Shown here: piece after piece, positions 1 through 10,740 of the stretch | Numbering within the stretch: the first letter of the stretch is position 1 | Layout of the letters: each line of letters begins with the position of its first letter | NCBI GenBank assembly: GCA_021186555.1 | Contig: JAJKFL010000003.1 | Span: forward strand, 51,497,130 to 51,561,129 | Origin: Reticulitermes speratus | Lineage: Eukaryota > Arthropoda > Insecta > Blattodea > Rhinotermitidae | Direction: 5' to 3' | Length of the DNA stretch: 64,000 nt | Position numbers and translations under genes: made by a program | The notes under the pieces: model-generated | Told to the model about the DNA's origin: nothing | Databases searched by the model: none | Seen by the model: only the letters and a program-made list of their open reading frames with translations

Positions 1-660
1 CACAAAACAAGAAAAACTCCCAACCATGGAAGGTTACAAAGACCAAGTTTTGATGTTTTTTAAGGGAAAAAACTGCTATTGCTAGAAAAGTAAGAAATAT
101 TAACACAATTTTCGGAGTGAATGTAGACAGATTTAATGTTCAAACGTATGGTATATAGATTGAACTCTGTGCTTAAAACAATTAAAGTCAAATAAAAATA
201 CATAAATTTATAAAGAAGTGAATAAATTATAAACACAAAAAGAAATAATAATAAAAGTAATCATGAAATACTGCAATACAGAGAAAAAAGAGAGAATAAA
301 TTAAAATTAAATTAAATTATCCTAACAGTAGTTCTTTAAGTCTATTCAGATTCTTCTTTAATAATTTTTTTTAATTTAGGGGTAGGTAGACCACGCATAA
401 ATGCATAAAATATAGGGAAATGAATACATACATGACATTTGAATTGAATCCATCATACTTCTCATACCACGATATACAAGAAACACTAAACACTCGGGTA
501 TAAATACATTGTAACACGTCACAGAAACACTTGGAATCACCCTGTAACATCTAGTGGGTAAGCTGACGTCTGGACAGCATAAGGAAACTGCCAAGATCAG
601 ATATTACTTTTTCCTCCAAAGTGTCCAGACTGGCTCTAGGGCCACATCAAACTTCTTATT
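1..660. other. AT-rich stretch without recognisable gene
   Basis: AT-rich DNA with short A and T runs. The only open frames are short and have no recognisable motif. I see no SINE head, inverted repeat or tandem array. Confidence 0.5.
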
Positions 661-666
661 CAAAGG

Positions 667-800
667 ATACCATAAGCTCTTTCCTTGAAAATAAAAGGGC
701 CGGGGCGTGATGCTAACAAGTTACCTTCATCCAGTGTCGAGATTAATATCGCGTGGATGTATACGTTCACCATGCTACGAACTTTTACGTTACGGTGCCT
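667..800 (+). repeat. Degraded SINE B body
   Basis: The words AAAGGGCCGGGGCGTG and CATCCAGTGTCGAGATTAA align to the SINE B body seen intact at 37.9-38.2 kb and 41.0-41.3 kb. The tRNA-like head and the tail are missing and many bases differ, so this is an old remnant. Confidence 0.45.
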
Positions 801-804
801 TAAT

Positions 805-1925
805 AAACAGCAGGAATTTACCTCTACCTTATCAAATATTACGACATCCCGAAAGTCAATTTCAGGAGACATCACGGTGGCTGTCATGAAGCGTGGTAAA
901 ACCGTGGCAGTAAGGGGAAATACCGCGTCATCACTGCTTGTGCATTGTCATTACCATTTTCATCACGGCTGAAGAATGTAGGAAAGTAGTAGGTTTCATG
1001 ACATATATGCACGTGTGTGCGCCCGAACAAGAAAGAGCTATAAGCATGATTGCTGTTAGGGGATGAAGGCTTGCTGGGAACACAGCTACTATATATGTGC
1101 CAGCTAGTTAATAAAGTCAGACTACCAATAAAACGAATTTGCATGTGAATGGAGGATTAAAGCCAGAGCGAGCGAACCAGCGAACGAGGGTAAAGGAGTG
1201 AAGTCAGGGAGAAAATCCACTGGACTTTAATACGTGGAAAGGTAAGTCAAAACACCCTAACAGAAGAAATGCTTTGAAATAGATTTGTAACTGTGTGCTG
1301 AAATGAGAATCTTGGTAGGAAAAACTGAACAATTGTGACTATTTACAAGTCCCAGGAACAGATGGAATATTTATGAACCTATTAAAATTTATGGTAAACA
1401 AAAATAAAGATTTTAAGTGGGTTTATGTGAGTTAGGATAAGGTCTCAGGAGAGGAACGTCTGAAGATGGTAACATAAACGAAGAATACTGTCTCCTGGGT
1501 CTTGGCACCGCCTAGTCTGGTAGAAATTTAACGAGTCTTCTGAGGAACATTTTGTCTATGCTACGTTTCTGTGTTTGTCTATATCCTTATATAGCTATAT
1601 TCGTTGTCATTAGGCAGCCATATATTAACTTTGAACTTTTTTCGTAATTTCGGAATCATTGTCATTGACTCATCATTAAAATCTCTTTGAGTTTGATTGA
1701 TTATAAAGATATTTGTGAGTACAATCAAAAGGGTGAAGACGTAGGCAGCAAGTTCTTAAAAATAACTTCTGTAAATTGCTAACAGATGGCTCTGCCTTAC
1801 ACATCAGAAGGCAGTAAGCCTGTTCTTCGTATTCACGTGAAATCTCACAGTAATAAACCTCTGGCATTCACGAAAGTCGGGGAATTGATTTACTAGCAGG
1901 CAGCCTTTTATGTGCTCAAAAACAG
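805..1925. other. No gene or named repeat seen
   Basis: Unique-looking intermediate-AT sequence. Short open frames occur on both strands, none with a family motif or plausible exon structure. Confidence 0.4.
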
Positions 1926-1936
1926 ATATGCTTCAC

Positions 1937-2172
1937 GTGATTTCAGGCTTTCGCCGCGGTGTAAATGAGAACTTCGCTCTTCTGGGATGTTACGCAGCGT
2001 AGATTGGTAGTTAGTTACCAACGTTACGGGACAACCTACCGGTCCCATTTCAAGGGTCAAGCATTCCAAGAAAACTGTTTGACCCTTGAAATGGGACTGG
2101 TATATTGTCCCGAAACGTCTGTAACTACAAATATACGCTGCGTAACATATCAGAAGAGTAAATATCTCACAA
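1937..2172 (+). mobile_element. Foldback element, family G, copy 1
   Basis: Two inverted arms of about 100 bp meet near 2065 (TTTCAAGGGTCAA facing TTGACCCTTGAAA). The left side has an extra roughly 30-nt segment beginning GTGATTTCAGGC that has no partner on the right. Flanks carry an 11-bp perfect direct repeat, ATATGCTTCAC (1926-1936 and 2173-2183), taken as the TSD. The centre holds a decayed GAAACGTC ribozyme-like motif. Open frames here are by-products of the palindrome. Class is inferred as Penelope-like terminus; a Mutator-like foldback is the alternative. Confidence 0.75.
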
Positions 2173-2660
2173 ATATGCTTCACAGACTTAGCCAAAGTGC
2201 AATATATTATATACTGATGGAAATGTACATAATACCATAGGTCTGAGCAACCTTCCACTGTCTTCATATCAACATGCTTTGTGTTGTTATTTAATTTAGC
2301 GATTAATGAGAGCGATGTTCTATTTAACATAGCAATTTCTTTGGAGAACAGTCACAAATGTGACCTGAATAGTACAACAGAACCAACTGCAGTAGACGTA
2401 ATTATATTAAGTATATCTCCAGTAGATGTTATTATTATCATCATCATAATCATCATCAATCACCGTCAACATCTGTGCAGTTCACTCTCGTCTGCTTCCA
2501 TTAGCCTGATCATTTAGTCTGAGCAGTTGCTTGCTGCAGATTCCTGAAGACATATAACCAACTTGACTCACAACCAGTTTCACTCAAGACTTTGCGAGTT
2601 GCTGCTATTCCATTGGTTTAGAAACCAATTACGTCCTGCAGTAGTGTGAAATGTGTGTGT

Positions 2661-2681
2661 GGGGGGGGGGGGGGAGGGGGG
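2661..2681. repeat. Poly-G tract
   Basis: Nearly uninterrupted run of G preceded by GT repeats. Similar G runs occur at 4632, about 7572, about 16211 and about 58490. Confidence 0.9.
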
Positions 2682-2806
2682 CGGAATAGTTAAAAAATTT
2701 CGCCGACTTTGACTTCTCACAGAATTGACTTTAAATTTTACAAAACCGGTTTTTGTGCAAATTATATAAGGAGAGGCTTCAAATTAGCTGATTATATGGA
2801 GGGCAT

Positions 2807-3070
2807 TTTTTTTCTCCAATGGCTTGACAGCCCCTTGGGGGCCTAGGCCGCCCATTTTTCGAGGCTTCACGATCACACTCAGACACACCACACTCGGTAG
2901 GACTCCTCTGGACGAGTGACCGACCAGTCCGTCGCAGAGACCTCCACCTGACAACACACAACACTCACAAGAGACAGACATCCATGCCCCCGGTGGGATT
3001 CGAACCCAAATTCCCAGTAAGCGAGAGGCCGCAGACCCACGCCTTAGACCGCGCGGCCACTGGGATCGGC
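2807..3070 (-). mobile_element. SINE A (tRNA-Leu-like), full length
   Basis: Read on the minus strand it starts GCCGATCCCAGTGGCC, has the tRNA-Leu-like A box region GTGGCCGCGCGGTCTAAGGC and a GGTTCGAAT B box, then the SINE A body ending in an A run. Flanked by a perfect 12-bp TSD, TATGGAGGGCAT (2795-2806 and 3071-3082). The tRNA-like part is a retroposon promoter, not a working tRNA gene. Confidence 0.92.
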
Positions 3071-3181
3071 TATGGAGGGCATACATAAAGAATTTATTTA
3101 TTCAAAGCAGATATCCAATGTTGAAGATTTTTTTGCGCAGGCATTATTTTATTTATTTTTTTTTTTCGCTAGTCCATAGAG

Positions 3182-3461
3182 CAGTGTTTCCTATTCGCTC
3201 TTCCATGGAGGATATCCTACAATAGTTTTTATATCGCGAGGAATTCATACCTACGAAGAAATCTACACGCCAGAAAACAAGAGGCCATTCTTATCGGATG
3301 ATAATCACTCCAGTGCCGCCAACTGACGGACAAAATTTCCCGTCACTTTTCGAGGGATATGTATGACATTTTCTCACAATATTTTAAATTGTTTATGTAT
3401 TTATTCTAAGATTTCCAACGGCGCCCCTAACGTTGTGCAAAACCCTCGTTGAGAAACACTG
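3182..3461. mobile_element. hAT-like MITE, about 280 bp
   Basis: Terminal inverted repeat begins CAGTGTTTC on the left and ends GAGAAACACTG on the right. Flanking octamers ccatagag (3174-3181) and ccttagaa (3462-3469) match at 6 of 8 positions with TA in the centre, the nnnTAnnn form known for Buster-type hAT insertions. No transposase inside, so non-autonomous. Confidence 0.6.
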
Positions 3462-3466
3462 CCTTA

Positions 3467-3601
3467 GAAGAGCTCAAGGACAAAATCCGGAATGCTGTAA
3501 AGATAAGCGACCAGGATATGATAGGACGAATGTGGGATAAATTTGCCAGTATTTGGAAACATCTCCGTTTTACTGAAGCAGCCTGTCTTGTGTGCCTCTG
3601 A
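3467..3601 (+). pseudogene. Transposase C-terminal remnant
   Basis: A 44-codon open stretch begins EELKDKIRNAV, contains MWDKF, and ends ACLVCL before TGA at 3599-3601. An AATAAA lies just downstream (about 3611). The pattern resembles the last residues of IS630/Tc1/mariner-type transposases, where an LKxxIRxAV helix is followed by a W-rich helix and a short C-terminus. There is no start codon and no catalytic domain upstream; the hAT-like MITE abuts its 5' side. Recognition is by eye, so family assignment is tentative. Confidence 0.4.
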
Positions 3602-4170
3602 CCACATGTAATAAACTTGGATTTTGAGATGCTTTTTTGCAGTAAATAATGTTCTTGCGTGTATTACTGCATATTTCTTTGTCCCATTTTCACGCCACTA
3701 GCTGAAAAATTACGACATTACACAGGTAGTAAAAGGTTTTTAGTTTGTGTTCCTACTGAAGCCACTAACCCTCACAATCATCCGTTCATTTGCAGGTAGG
3801 CTGCAAAAAGATTCATTTCGCGCCTCACAGAAAAGTCAGTACGTCACCACTTAAAAAAACTAAGCCATTTAAACTGTATAGAGAAGTAATGGATAATTAT
3901 TTTAAAAATCATACAAAACACATAACCGTATTTTGTAAGCTAAATGCTACCTTTACTGTTGTTACCACCCAGGTATATAAGATTTACAGGTTGAAAATAT
4001 TTAACCAATTTACAGCTGCAAAAAATAAAACTTGGAATTTGCACACGACATTCCAGCAGCAAAAAAAGAAAATTATCCACTTCCGTCTTTAGCATATCAA
4101 ATGGTATCCTTTAGTATTTACAGCACAGGGGTGACCAAGCATTTTGTGATGAAAAGAAAATAGGCGCAGC
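3602..4170. other. No feature recognised
   Basis: AT-rich sequence with one 100-codon lysine-rich open frame (3790-4092) that shows no known motif and low-complexity composition. Not annotated as a gene. Confidence 0.4.
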
Positions 4171-4174
4171 TTAT

Positions 4175-4315
4175 AATTTCCCGGGGGTAATGTGGTTGGG
4201 GCTTAGCGATGACCACTCACAACCAACCAGGCCTGAGTTTCAGACTGAGTACAGATATACCTCCATTCCCCCTCTCAGCCTTCAAGGCATGCTACAGGGA
4301 GAACTTTACCCCACA
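4175..4315 (+). repeat. SINE B body remnant
   Basis: Matches the SINE B body: TTTCCCGGGGGTAA, then a decayed middle, then ATACCTCCATTCCCCCTCT and GGGAGAACTTTACC. The tRNA head is absent. Confidence 0.6.
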
Positions 4316-4494
4316 TTAGTGATTCATCACCTGATCCTTGTTAACCTATTTAACCCACCATACATTTTCCTCTATATAACTGCTGACAATTAAGGCCGCT
4401 AGTGAAAGTTATTACCCCATACTGAGAAAGTATTTTGATATTTTGAGGAAGATTGGCCGTAGAGAACACATATATTTTACACGTAACCTTCCTG

Positions 4495-5070
4495 ACCTAC
4501 AAGCCGGAAGGTCGCGGGCTCGATTCCCGATGGCGTCATTCGAAATTTTCATTGACATAATCCTTGCGGCCGCACTATTGCCTTGGGTTCGACTCAGCCT
4601 CTAACAGAAATGAGTACCAGGAATATTTCCTGGGGGGGGGGGGGGGGGGTAAAAGCGGCCGGTGCCGATCCCAGTGGCCGTGCGGCCTAAGGCGTGGGTC
4701 TTCGGCCGCTCGCTTACTAGGATCGTGGGTTCGAATCCCACCAGGGGCATGGATGTCTGTCTCTTGTGAGTGTTGTGTGTTGTCAGGTAGAGGTCTCTGC
4801 GACGGGCTGATCACTCGTCCAGAGGAGTCCTACCGACTGTGGTGTGTCTAAAAGTGTGTGACCATGAAACCTCGACGAGGAGGCCCAGGCCCATATAGGG
4901 CTGTCGAGCCATACTACAAAAAAAAAAAAAAAGAGGTCGGTGCGTAGGGCTGACAACCTTACCACCTTCATGTGCCGATTGTCTAGAAATCTGTGAGCCT
5001 CAACCTCCTGGAACCCTAAGGGCCTGTCCAGGCCTGTAATGGGATTGCTTTACCTTTACCTTTACCTTCC
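4495..5070 (+). mobile_element. SINE C, split by a nested SINE A
   Basis: The left part (about 4495-4663) has the B box GGTCGCGGGCTCGATTCCCG and the SINE C body. The right part (4933-5070) resumes exactly at GGTCGGTGCGTAGGGC and ends in ACCTTT repeats. The A-box end is decayed. An 18-G tract lies at 4632-4649 inside it, where other copies have 5-6 G. The insertion shows SINE A was active after this SINE C landed. Confidence 0.85.
4664..4932 (+). mobile_element. SINE A nested in SINE C
   Basis: Complete SINE A from GCCGATCCCAGTGGCC to a 15-A tail. The host sequence AAGCGGCCGGTG on the left recurs as AGAGGTCGGTG after the tail, giving an imperfect TSD of about 11-12 bp made of SINE C sequence. 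Confidence 0.9.
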
Positions 5071-5255
5071 TCACTCTGTCATTAAAATGCAAATTATTGA
5101 TCCTCAAAGAATTATATTTGGCTACTAACTAATCTATGAAATAGGCTAGGACCAAAGGTTCGGAGTTGCTTTCCTGACGGGGCCAAATCTTCTGCACAGC
5201 GTCCGGACAGGCACTGGGGCTCAGCGAACCTACTATCCAATGGCTACAGAATATT

Positions 5256-5375
5256 CCTGTCTCCGTGGCGAAGCGGTTGGGCCTTTACACTGATCTCCTA
5301 TCTCAAAATAATTTCGAGGTTAGGAATGCGTGTAGCTATACTTCCACGCCCCATACATCTTCACGATTACTTTTT
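5256..5375 (+). repeat. SINE-like remnant
   Basis: Contains CCGTGGCGAAGCGGTTGG, resembling a tRNA A box, and downstream GTGTAGCTATACTTCCAC, the hairpin shared by several SINE families in this window. No B box is recognisable. Confidence 0.4.
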
Positions 5376-5486
5376 AAGTAAATACAGACATAGTGTTACC
5401 TCTTTTTTCAAAGGATGTCATCCCGTTGTGTTGTTTATAACAAGACGAAATCCGTCCAAACACAATTAAACTCTACTTATTATACA

Positions 5487-5527
5487 GAACTACATGTTTC
5501 GACCTATTCCGGGTCATCATCAGGTTC
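5487..5527 (-). ncRNA. Hammerhead-like ribozyme motif, core intact
   Basis: Minus strand reads helix I GAAC, core CTGATGA, extra T, helix II GACC/GGTC with a 7-nt loop, GAAAC, linker ATGTA, helix I GTTC. Helices are fully complementary. One unpaired base between CTGATGA and helix II departs from the textbook hammerhead and is seen in every copy here. Confidence 0.6.
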
Positions 5528-5635
5528 ATAATTTGTGTTTAAAACATATTGAGGAAGGAATATAAATATTTAATAGTTTTAATCGCATTTTACGGATTTA
5601 TATTCCTTCCTAAATATGTTTTAAACACAAATTGC

Positions 5636-5676
5636 GAATCTGAAGATTTCCTGAAATACGTCGAAACATGTAGTTC
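5636..5676 (+). ncRNA. Hammerhead-like motif, helix II decayed
   Basis: Inverted partner of the motif at 5487. Core CTGAAGA and GAAAC ATGTA GTTC are kept and helix I (GAAT/GTTC) can still form with one wobble pair, but helix II no longer pairs well. Probably inactive. Confidence 0.4.
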
Positions 5677-5739
5677 TGTATAATAAATAGAATTTAGATT
5701 TTTTGGGCGGATTTTGACTTGATTTCTCTTTACCTCTTT

Positions 5740-7166
5740 ACTTTTACCAAACACTGAACTGTGCCATTCTTAGCAAGCAGTCTGCCAGTTAGGAAGCAAG
5801 AGTACCTTTCCCGAATTTACACCATCTATACCGACGAATAACTTTACAATTTCCTTAGTATCTGAAGTTGCTTGCCATAATAGTGATTTGCTCCACCACC
5901 CTACCATAAAATTCCCCACATTTTCAATGTCACCATAAATTTTTCGAGTGGGGGTGTAAAGCTAAATCACTGAATCAATCACCGAAACAAATCGGAGTGC
6001 AGAACAACATTAAATTTGCACACCACATTTTAACAGTCTACTCAAGCAACCGATACCTTTCCCGTTAGGCAGTACGCACGCAACAATGACTACAACAGTG
6101 ACTGGCGTTATCAAATCCCAAGAGAAATTCGTTGTCAGTGCCGTTGTGCTGTGCACTACAACACTTTCTTGTCCTCCTCACAATGTCCCTCTCCCCCTAG
6201 TTGCGCACAACCCCTCCAAGCCTTTCCGGAGGTCTTAATTAATTGTTCTCTTGAGTCCTTCCAAGCTACTTCCCCGCACCCTTCTATCATATGCTGGTGT
6301 AAGTAGACGGTATACACCAACCCCAGTTTCACAACTATTCACCCTCTCACTTAAAACAAAAAAACTGAGACCAAAGTTTTGAATCTATATTATAATCAGC
6401 ATGCAAGGGGGTAGAAAGTATACGGAATAGGTGCCGGACTGCTACGATGGGGAGAAGACAGCTAGGGGGTTACAGGGTTTGAAGATGGAAACTAACAGCA
6501 AGTGAGTAAAGCTCCCCATAGGGACGTAAGAAAAGTAAAAAAGAAATAGAAGGAATGGAGGAAAGAAGAAGTGAAAGAAGAAGGAAGCATAAAATTACAT
6601 AAAGTTTTACGTTTTTTTTTTTCTACATACAGACATGAAATTAAGTTCCATAAAGATAAAACTGGGGATTCTGAGAAAGAATAAAATAAACTTTTTCCCT
6701 TCACTTCACCCCCCTCCTTCTAAAGTAGCCATCACCACATAAAACTAATGTGTAAAAATAAAAGAAAATACACTTTCAGCAAAGTTTGTCTCTTACACAG
6801 ACAGAATTTGCAAGTGTTTAAAACAAACATCACACACAGAACTGAAACTGGGTAAGAATTCAAATTTAAATACAAGATAATATCCGAGAAAGGAAGCTCC
6901 CTGTTTCCTTTTTTATTTTGTATGAACTGTCTCAATGGGGGGTTTATTTATCTACAAATGTTTCAACGGTGATATTATCTCCTTTCCTTGTGTGTGCTAT
7001 TCAAGATTTGCAGTGGACTCTCCGGCCTTAATGTCGTCGAAGATGTCCTTAAGACTTGATGTTGTCTTCTCAAAGGTCGCTGCTTCAGTCCACACTGAGA
7101 ACAGTCAGTATGCAATAAGGCATCAGAGCAAGTATAAACACACCTAACCCTCTCTCACACGTAATT
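5740..7166. other. No gene recognised
   Basis: Mixed unique-looking sequence with CT-rich and A-rich patches (6520-6700 purine-rich). Open frames below 75 codons on both strands lack motifs. Confidence 0.4.
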
Positions 7167-7176
7167 ATGTAAAAGT

Positions 7177-7422
7177 TTTTTGTTCCTTTGGAGAAGGGCC
7201 ACGCAGCAGATGCTACGGACGCACCGCAGACTTAAGACTTATTCTGCAACCCTGTGATGAATATGAAGAGAAAGATGATTAGTTTTTTTTTTCATTTTTC
7301 CAAGTAATGGAGCACCGGTGAAATGAAATTGACAGGGGAAACCCGAAGTACTCGGGGGAAAAACCTGTCCCAGTGCCACTTTGTCCACCACAAATCCCAC
7401 ATGGACTGACCCGGGATCGAAC
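7177..7422 (-). mobile_element. SINE F, 5'-truncated at the B box
   Basis: Shares GGGCC-CGCAGCA-ATGCTACGGACGCA and CTGCAACCCTGTGATGA with the copy at 27.8-28.0 kb. It ends at the B box (minus strand GTTCGATCCCGGGTCAG). A perfect 10-bp TSD ATGTAAAAGT (7167-7176 and 7423-7432) abuts that point, so the head was lost at insertion, as in target-primed reverse transcription. Confidence 0.8.
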
Positions 7423-7432
7423 ATGTAAAAGT

Positions 7433-8676
7433 ATTACTACCTTCCTAACCTACCCCGGCAGGGGCAAAATACTTTTCTCCTCTCTCAATCGCCTCGACCT
7501 CTCTGCGGCCTACACATTCTCCTGGTCTGCGGGTACAGGGGGTTTCTTTCCCCGGAGTTAACGCCCGCAGAGGGGGGGGGGGATGTTGAAGTTAAATACT
7601 TACCTCCAAATATTGATGAGGTTAAAAATGAGCGGAATTAAACTTGTACACCCCTATATGACGTCATGTTGACAGGAAAAACTACTACTTTCTAAACTTC
7701 AAATAACTTTAGACACATTCCTTAATGCACAAGCACTGGGACAAGCAGAGTCGAACACGGTTATAACGTCATGAAAGGGACTGAGTATAGTGTGTCTTTA
7801 TTAAACGTGTGTTGTTATAACCGAGGAGTGTAACGTTATGGTTAACAGTGAGGAATTAATTGGTACCACAGAATATCTGACGTTATAGACGAGGTGTCGT
7901 ATAAACCGATGTCGTTATAACCGGGTTCGACTGTATTATGTTATTCAGTAATTTTCATTAAAATTGTTTTTTTTAACATTTCCATCTTACAGTAATTACT
8001 TGCGATGAAACTGGACGACTTCAAATTATGTATGATTGAGTTTCTAACACACCTGCAACACTGACACACACACACATATACACAGAACCTAAAACGCCGT
8101 TTCAAAACATATGATTTTCCCCCTACACTCCTCTTCACAAGTCTTAGAATTATCACCCTAAGCCAGCATTGTGTCTTCCTGAAAACCCACGACGATATGT
8201 CAGCAAGTTGGGGAAATGTTTCTGAGGGAAAATTCAAATGACAGAAAGGGTCATGGCGGAAGGGGGGTGGGGGTGGAGTTTGTTGGTAAATTCGTGGGTT
8301 CTACACAACCCTAACTCAAGTAGGGTGAGCTGAGGTTTGTTAGTGTTGCCTTAAATTTTTACTGCAACGTAATGTGAAAAGGTGACCTGAACGAACGTTA
8401 GATTCACCTAAGGGCATTAATTACATTACTGCAGTTTACCGTGTTAAAAGCATGGCTATTTTCTGAATATACAGATTGGGTCAAAAATCACTTGGCACTC
8501 GATGTTTAAGTGCAACAATGCCGCACCTACGATAATTCCATTGTCTTTGTCTGGTTTCCTAACGCTTCAGGTGCTAAAGACTTCAGAAAATGCGTCAATG
8601 CAGAATGAAGGCAGTTTGAACATTACACACAGTCAATAAATGTGAGTACCGCCTCAGTAGACTTCAATTAACATGC
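7433..8676. other. No gene recognised
   Basis: Contains a G run near 7572-7583 and a TATAACCGAGG-like repeated phrase around 7800-7930 (three similar GTTATAACCGG phrases). Open frames lack motifs. Confidence 0.4.
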
Positions 8677-8834
8677 GTGATTTCAGGCTTCCGCCGCGAT
8701 GTAGATGAGATCTGCGCTCTTCTGGGGTATTACGCAGCGTTGAGTGGTACTTCTGTACCGACGTTTCGGGACTACCTATCGGTCCCATTTTCAAGGGTCA
8801 AAAAGTCAAAGAAGCTTCTTGGACTTCTTGACTT
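8677..8834 (+). mobile_element. Foldback element, family G, copy 2 (truncated)
   Basis: Starts GTGATTTCAGGCTTCCGCCG like copy 1, includes GACGTTTCGGGAC and the turn TCAAAGAAGCTTCTTGGA, then stops shortly into the second arm at a SINE B-like body. Only one arm survives. Confidence 0.7.
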
Positions 8835-8837
8835 CTC

Positions 8838-8976
8838 CCACGCATTCTTAATCTCGGCTTTAGATGGGGTTGAGTTTTTAGCTTCACGCCCCAACCGCTT
8901 TACCCTCAGATGGAAAAGATGACGACGCCCATTGAACAGGATACTGGGTGGGACCCAGTGTTGGTCTAGACACCAT
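8838..8976 (-). repeat. SINE B-like body fragment
   Basis: Minus-strand match to the SINE B body: TCTCGGCTTTAGATGGGG, CACGCCCCAACCGCTTTACC and GGGTGGGACCCAGTG. Head and tail are missing. Confidence 0.6.
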
Positions 8977-9088
8977 GGAGAAGAGAAAGGTTTCTTGTAT
9001 CTGGCCGAAATGAAATCACTTCGGGGTCGTCCCGCCCCTAACCTAGTCCATATACCGATAATATACTCCGAGATCACTGTTCATAAAA

Positions 9089-9178
9089 CACCAACAAAAT
9101 GCACTTCACTTTACCACTTTATTATATTTCACTAGACCCTACATATGTTTCGGTTTATGCAAAAAACATCATCAGGGG
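9089..9178 (-). mobile_element. Penelope-like terminus fragment with ribozyme motif
   Basis: The minus strand carries a hammerhead-like motif (9137-9178: CCC, CTGATGA, extra T, GTTT/AAAC helix II, GAAAC, ATATGTA, GGG). About 30 nt further 3' is AAGTGCATTTTGTTGGT (about 9089-9105), a box also found 3' of the motif at 18.0, 25.5, 59.4 and 60.7 kb. The second arm is not recognisable. Confidence 0.55.
9137..9178 (-). ncRNA. Hammerhead-like ribozyme motif, core intact
   Basis: Core letters CTGATGA and GAAAC intact; helix I is 3 bp (CCC/GGG), extendable only with mismatches. Helix II is weak (GTTT/AAAC), so folding stability is doubtful. Confidence 0.5.
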
Positions 9179-9329
9179 GTTCTCAAAACTACATATATTT
9201 ACATCCTATGGTATTTCTGTCCTTATTGTTATGCAATATCTAAGTGTTTAATTGCCATTCACTTATAAAATCAGTTTAAAATCAGAGTTGTTTGAAAAAC
9301 GTATATAGACACACAACGATTTTATACTT

Positions 9330-9405
9330 GGTGTGTCTATATATATAAAATATATATATATAAAATATATATAAATATATGAAATATATAAATAATATAA
9401 AACAA
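9330..9405. repeat. TA/TAAA low-complexity tract
   Basis: Runs of TATATA, TAAAATATAT and AAATATAT. Simple sequence, possibly unstable in length. Confidence 0.85.
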
Positions 9406-9489
9406 TACTCCGAGATGTTTGAAACTATGAACACTGTCACCTAAGAAACCGCAAGCAGTGTAGTGTAGTCACTGTGTGTATGTCTGTGA

Positions 9490-10170
9490 GGGGAATACAT
9501 AGTACAGTATATACAATACATATTACAGTATGTACAATACATATTACAGTACGTACAATACATACTACAGTATGTACAATATATATTACAGTATATACAA
9601 TACATATTACAGTATATACAATACATATTACAGTATGTACAATACATATTACAGTATATACAATACATATTACAGTATATACAATACATATTACAGTATA
9701 TACAATACATATTACAGTATGTACAATACATATTACAGTATATACAATACATATTACAGTATGTACAATACATATTACAGTATGTACAATACATATTACA
9801 GTACATAAAATACATATTACAGTATGTACAATACATATTACAGTATGTACAATACATATTACAGTATATACAATACATATTACAGTATATACAATACATA
9901 TTACAGTATGTACAATACATATTACAGTATGTACAATACATAGTACCGTATGTACAATACATATTACAGTATGTACAATACATACTACAGTATGTACAAT
10001 ACATATTACAGTATATACAAAACATATTACAGTATATACAATACATATTACAGTATATACAATACATATTACAGTATATACAATACATATTACAGTATAT
10101 ACAATACATATTACAGTATGTACAATACATATTACAGTATGTACAATACATAGTACCGTATGTACAATAC
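9490..10170. repeat. 21-bp minisatellite, about 32 copies
   Basis: Unit is close to ACAGTATATACAATACATAT plus T, with a frequent TATA/TGTA alternation. The unit is a multiple of three and lacks stops in several frames, so long open frames (up to 279 codons) appear on both strands. These encode only a 7-residue repeat (for example CIVYTVI) and are artefacts, not genes. Confidence 0.95.
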
Positions 10171-10693
10171 AGCGTTCCTTAGCTGCCACTAGAAGCACCA
10201 ACTTCCTGACATGAAGAAATTTAACGAAAAGCGTGCAAGAGAGGAAAAAATAAAGCCTTAGCTTGGTTACAAGCAATATAGAGGGGCTGGGTTCGTGTAT
10301 AGTTTCGTGTAAGTCAAGGGAGAAAGATGGCAGTGGTGAGGGGTAAAGGGGAAAAGGAAATTAAAGGTAGAGATGGTGCTATATTTTTCTCTCCCCTTTA
10401 GTGGACGGTGGTTGGTAAGGGGAACCTGTCAGGCAGTAGGAGAGCCTGATTATCTGTACCAACACGCGATTACACGTCACACGTCCGTCTGTCCGTATAC
10501 GGCGTGTTCATATTTCTTATTGTGCTTTGTGGTTGCATTCAAGTCTACCTAATCCTCAACCAATTACTTTTTACTTATCCATTTACTTTACTTTACCTTA
10601 TGAACAATGTGTTTAATGTAACAACTGAATCAAAACTTTATATACAGAGTGTAGAAATTTACTTGGTATCGTTAATAATGTATCATCATCATT

Positions 10694-10740
<47 letters not shown>

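Larger units (their letters stand above)
5406..5729. mobile_element. Penelope-like foldback terminus, copy 1
   Basis: Inverted arms run from 5441 to about 5721 (outer ends CAAGACGAAATCCGTCC and GGGCGGATTTTGACTTG). A 35-nt unpaired tail occupies 5406-5440. A 10-bp direct repeat TTACCTCTTT flanks the whole (5396-5405 and 5730-5739). Each arm carries a hammerhead-like motif in opposite orientation. The layout (palindrome, one-sided tail, variable TSD, ribozyme) is what is described for Penelope-like element ends; no reverse transcriptase is present. Confidence 0.65.

Noticed and set aside
1937-2172. Mutator-like transposon from 9-11-bp TSDs and long inverted arms of family G
   Set aside because: Not excluded, but the fixed one-sided tail and the ribozyme-like GAAACGTC motif fit a Penelope-like terminus better, so I kept that as the leading reading.
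4680-4750. tRNA-Leu gene candidates at all SINE A heads
   Set aside because: They lack a proper anticodon arm, recur more than a dozen times with identical downstream body, A tail and TSDs, so they are SINE promoters.
9437-10276. 279-codon open frame
   Set aside because: It is a 7-residue repeat produced by a 21-bp minisatellite that is equally open on the other strand; no coding signal beyond the period.
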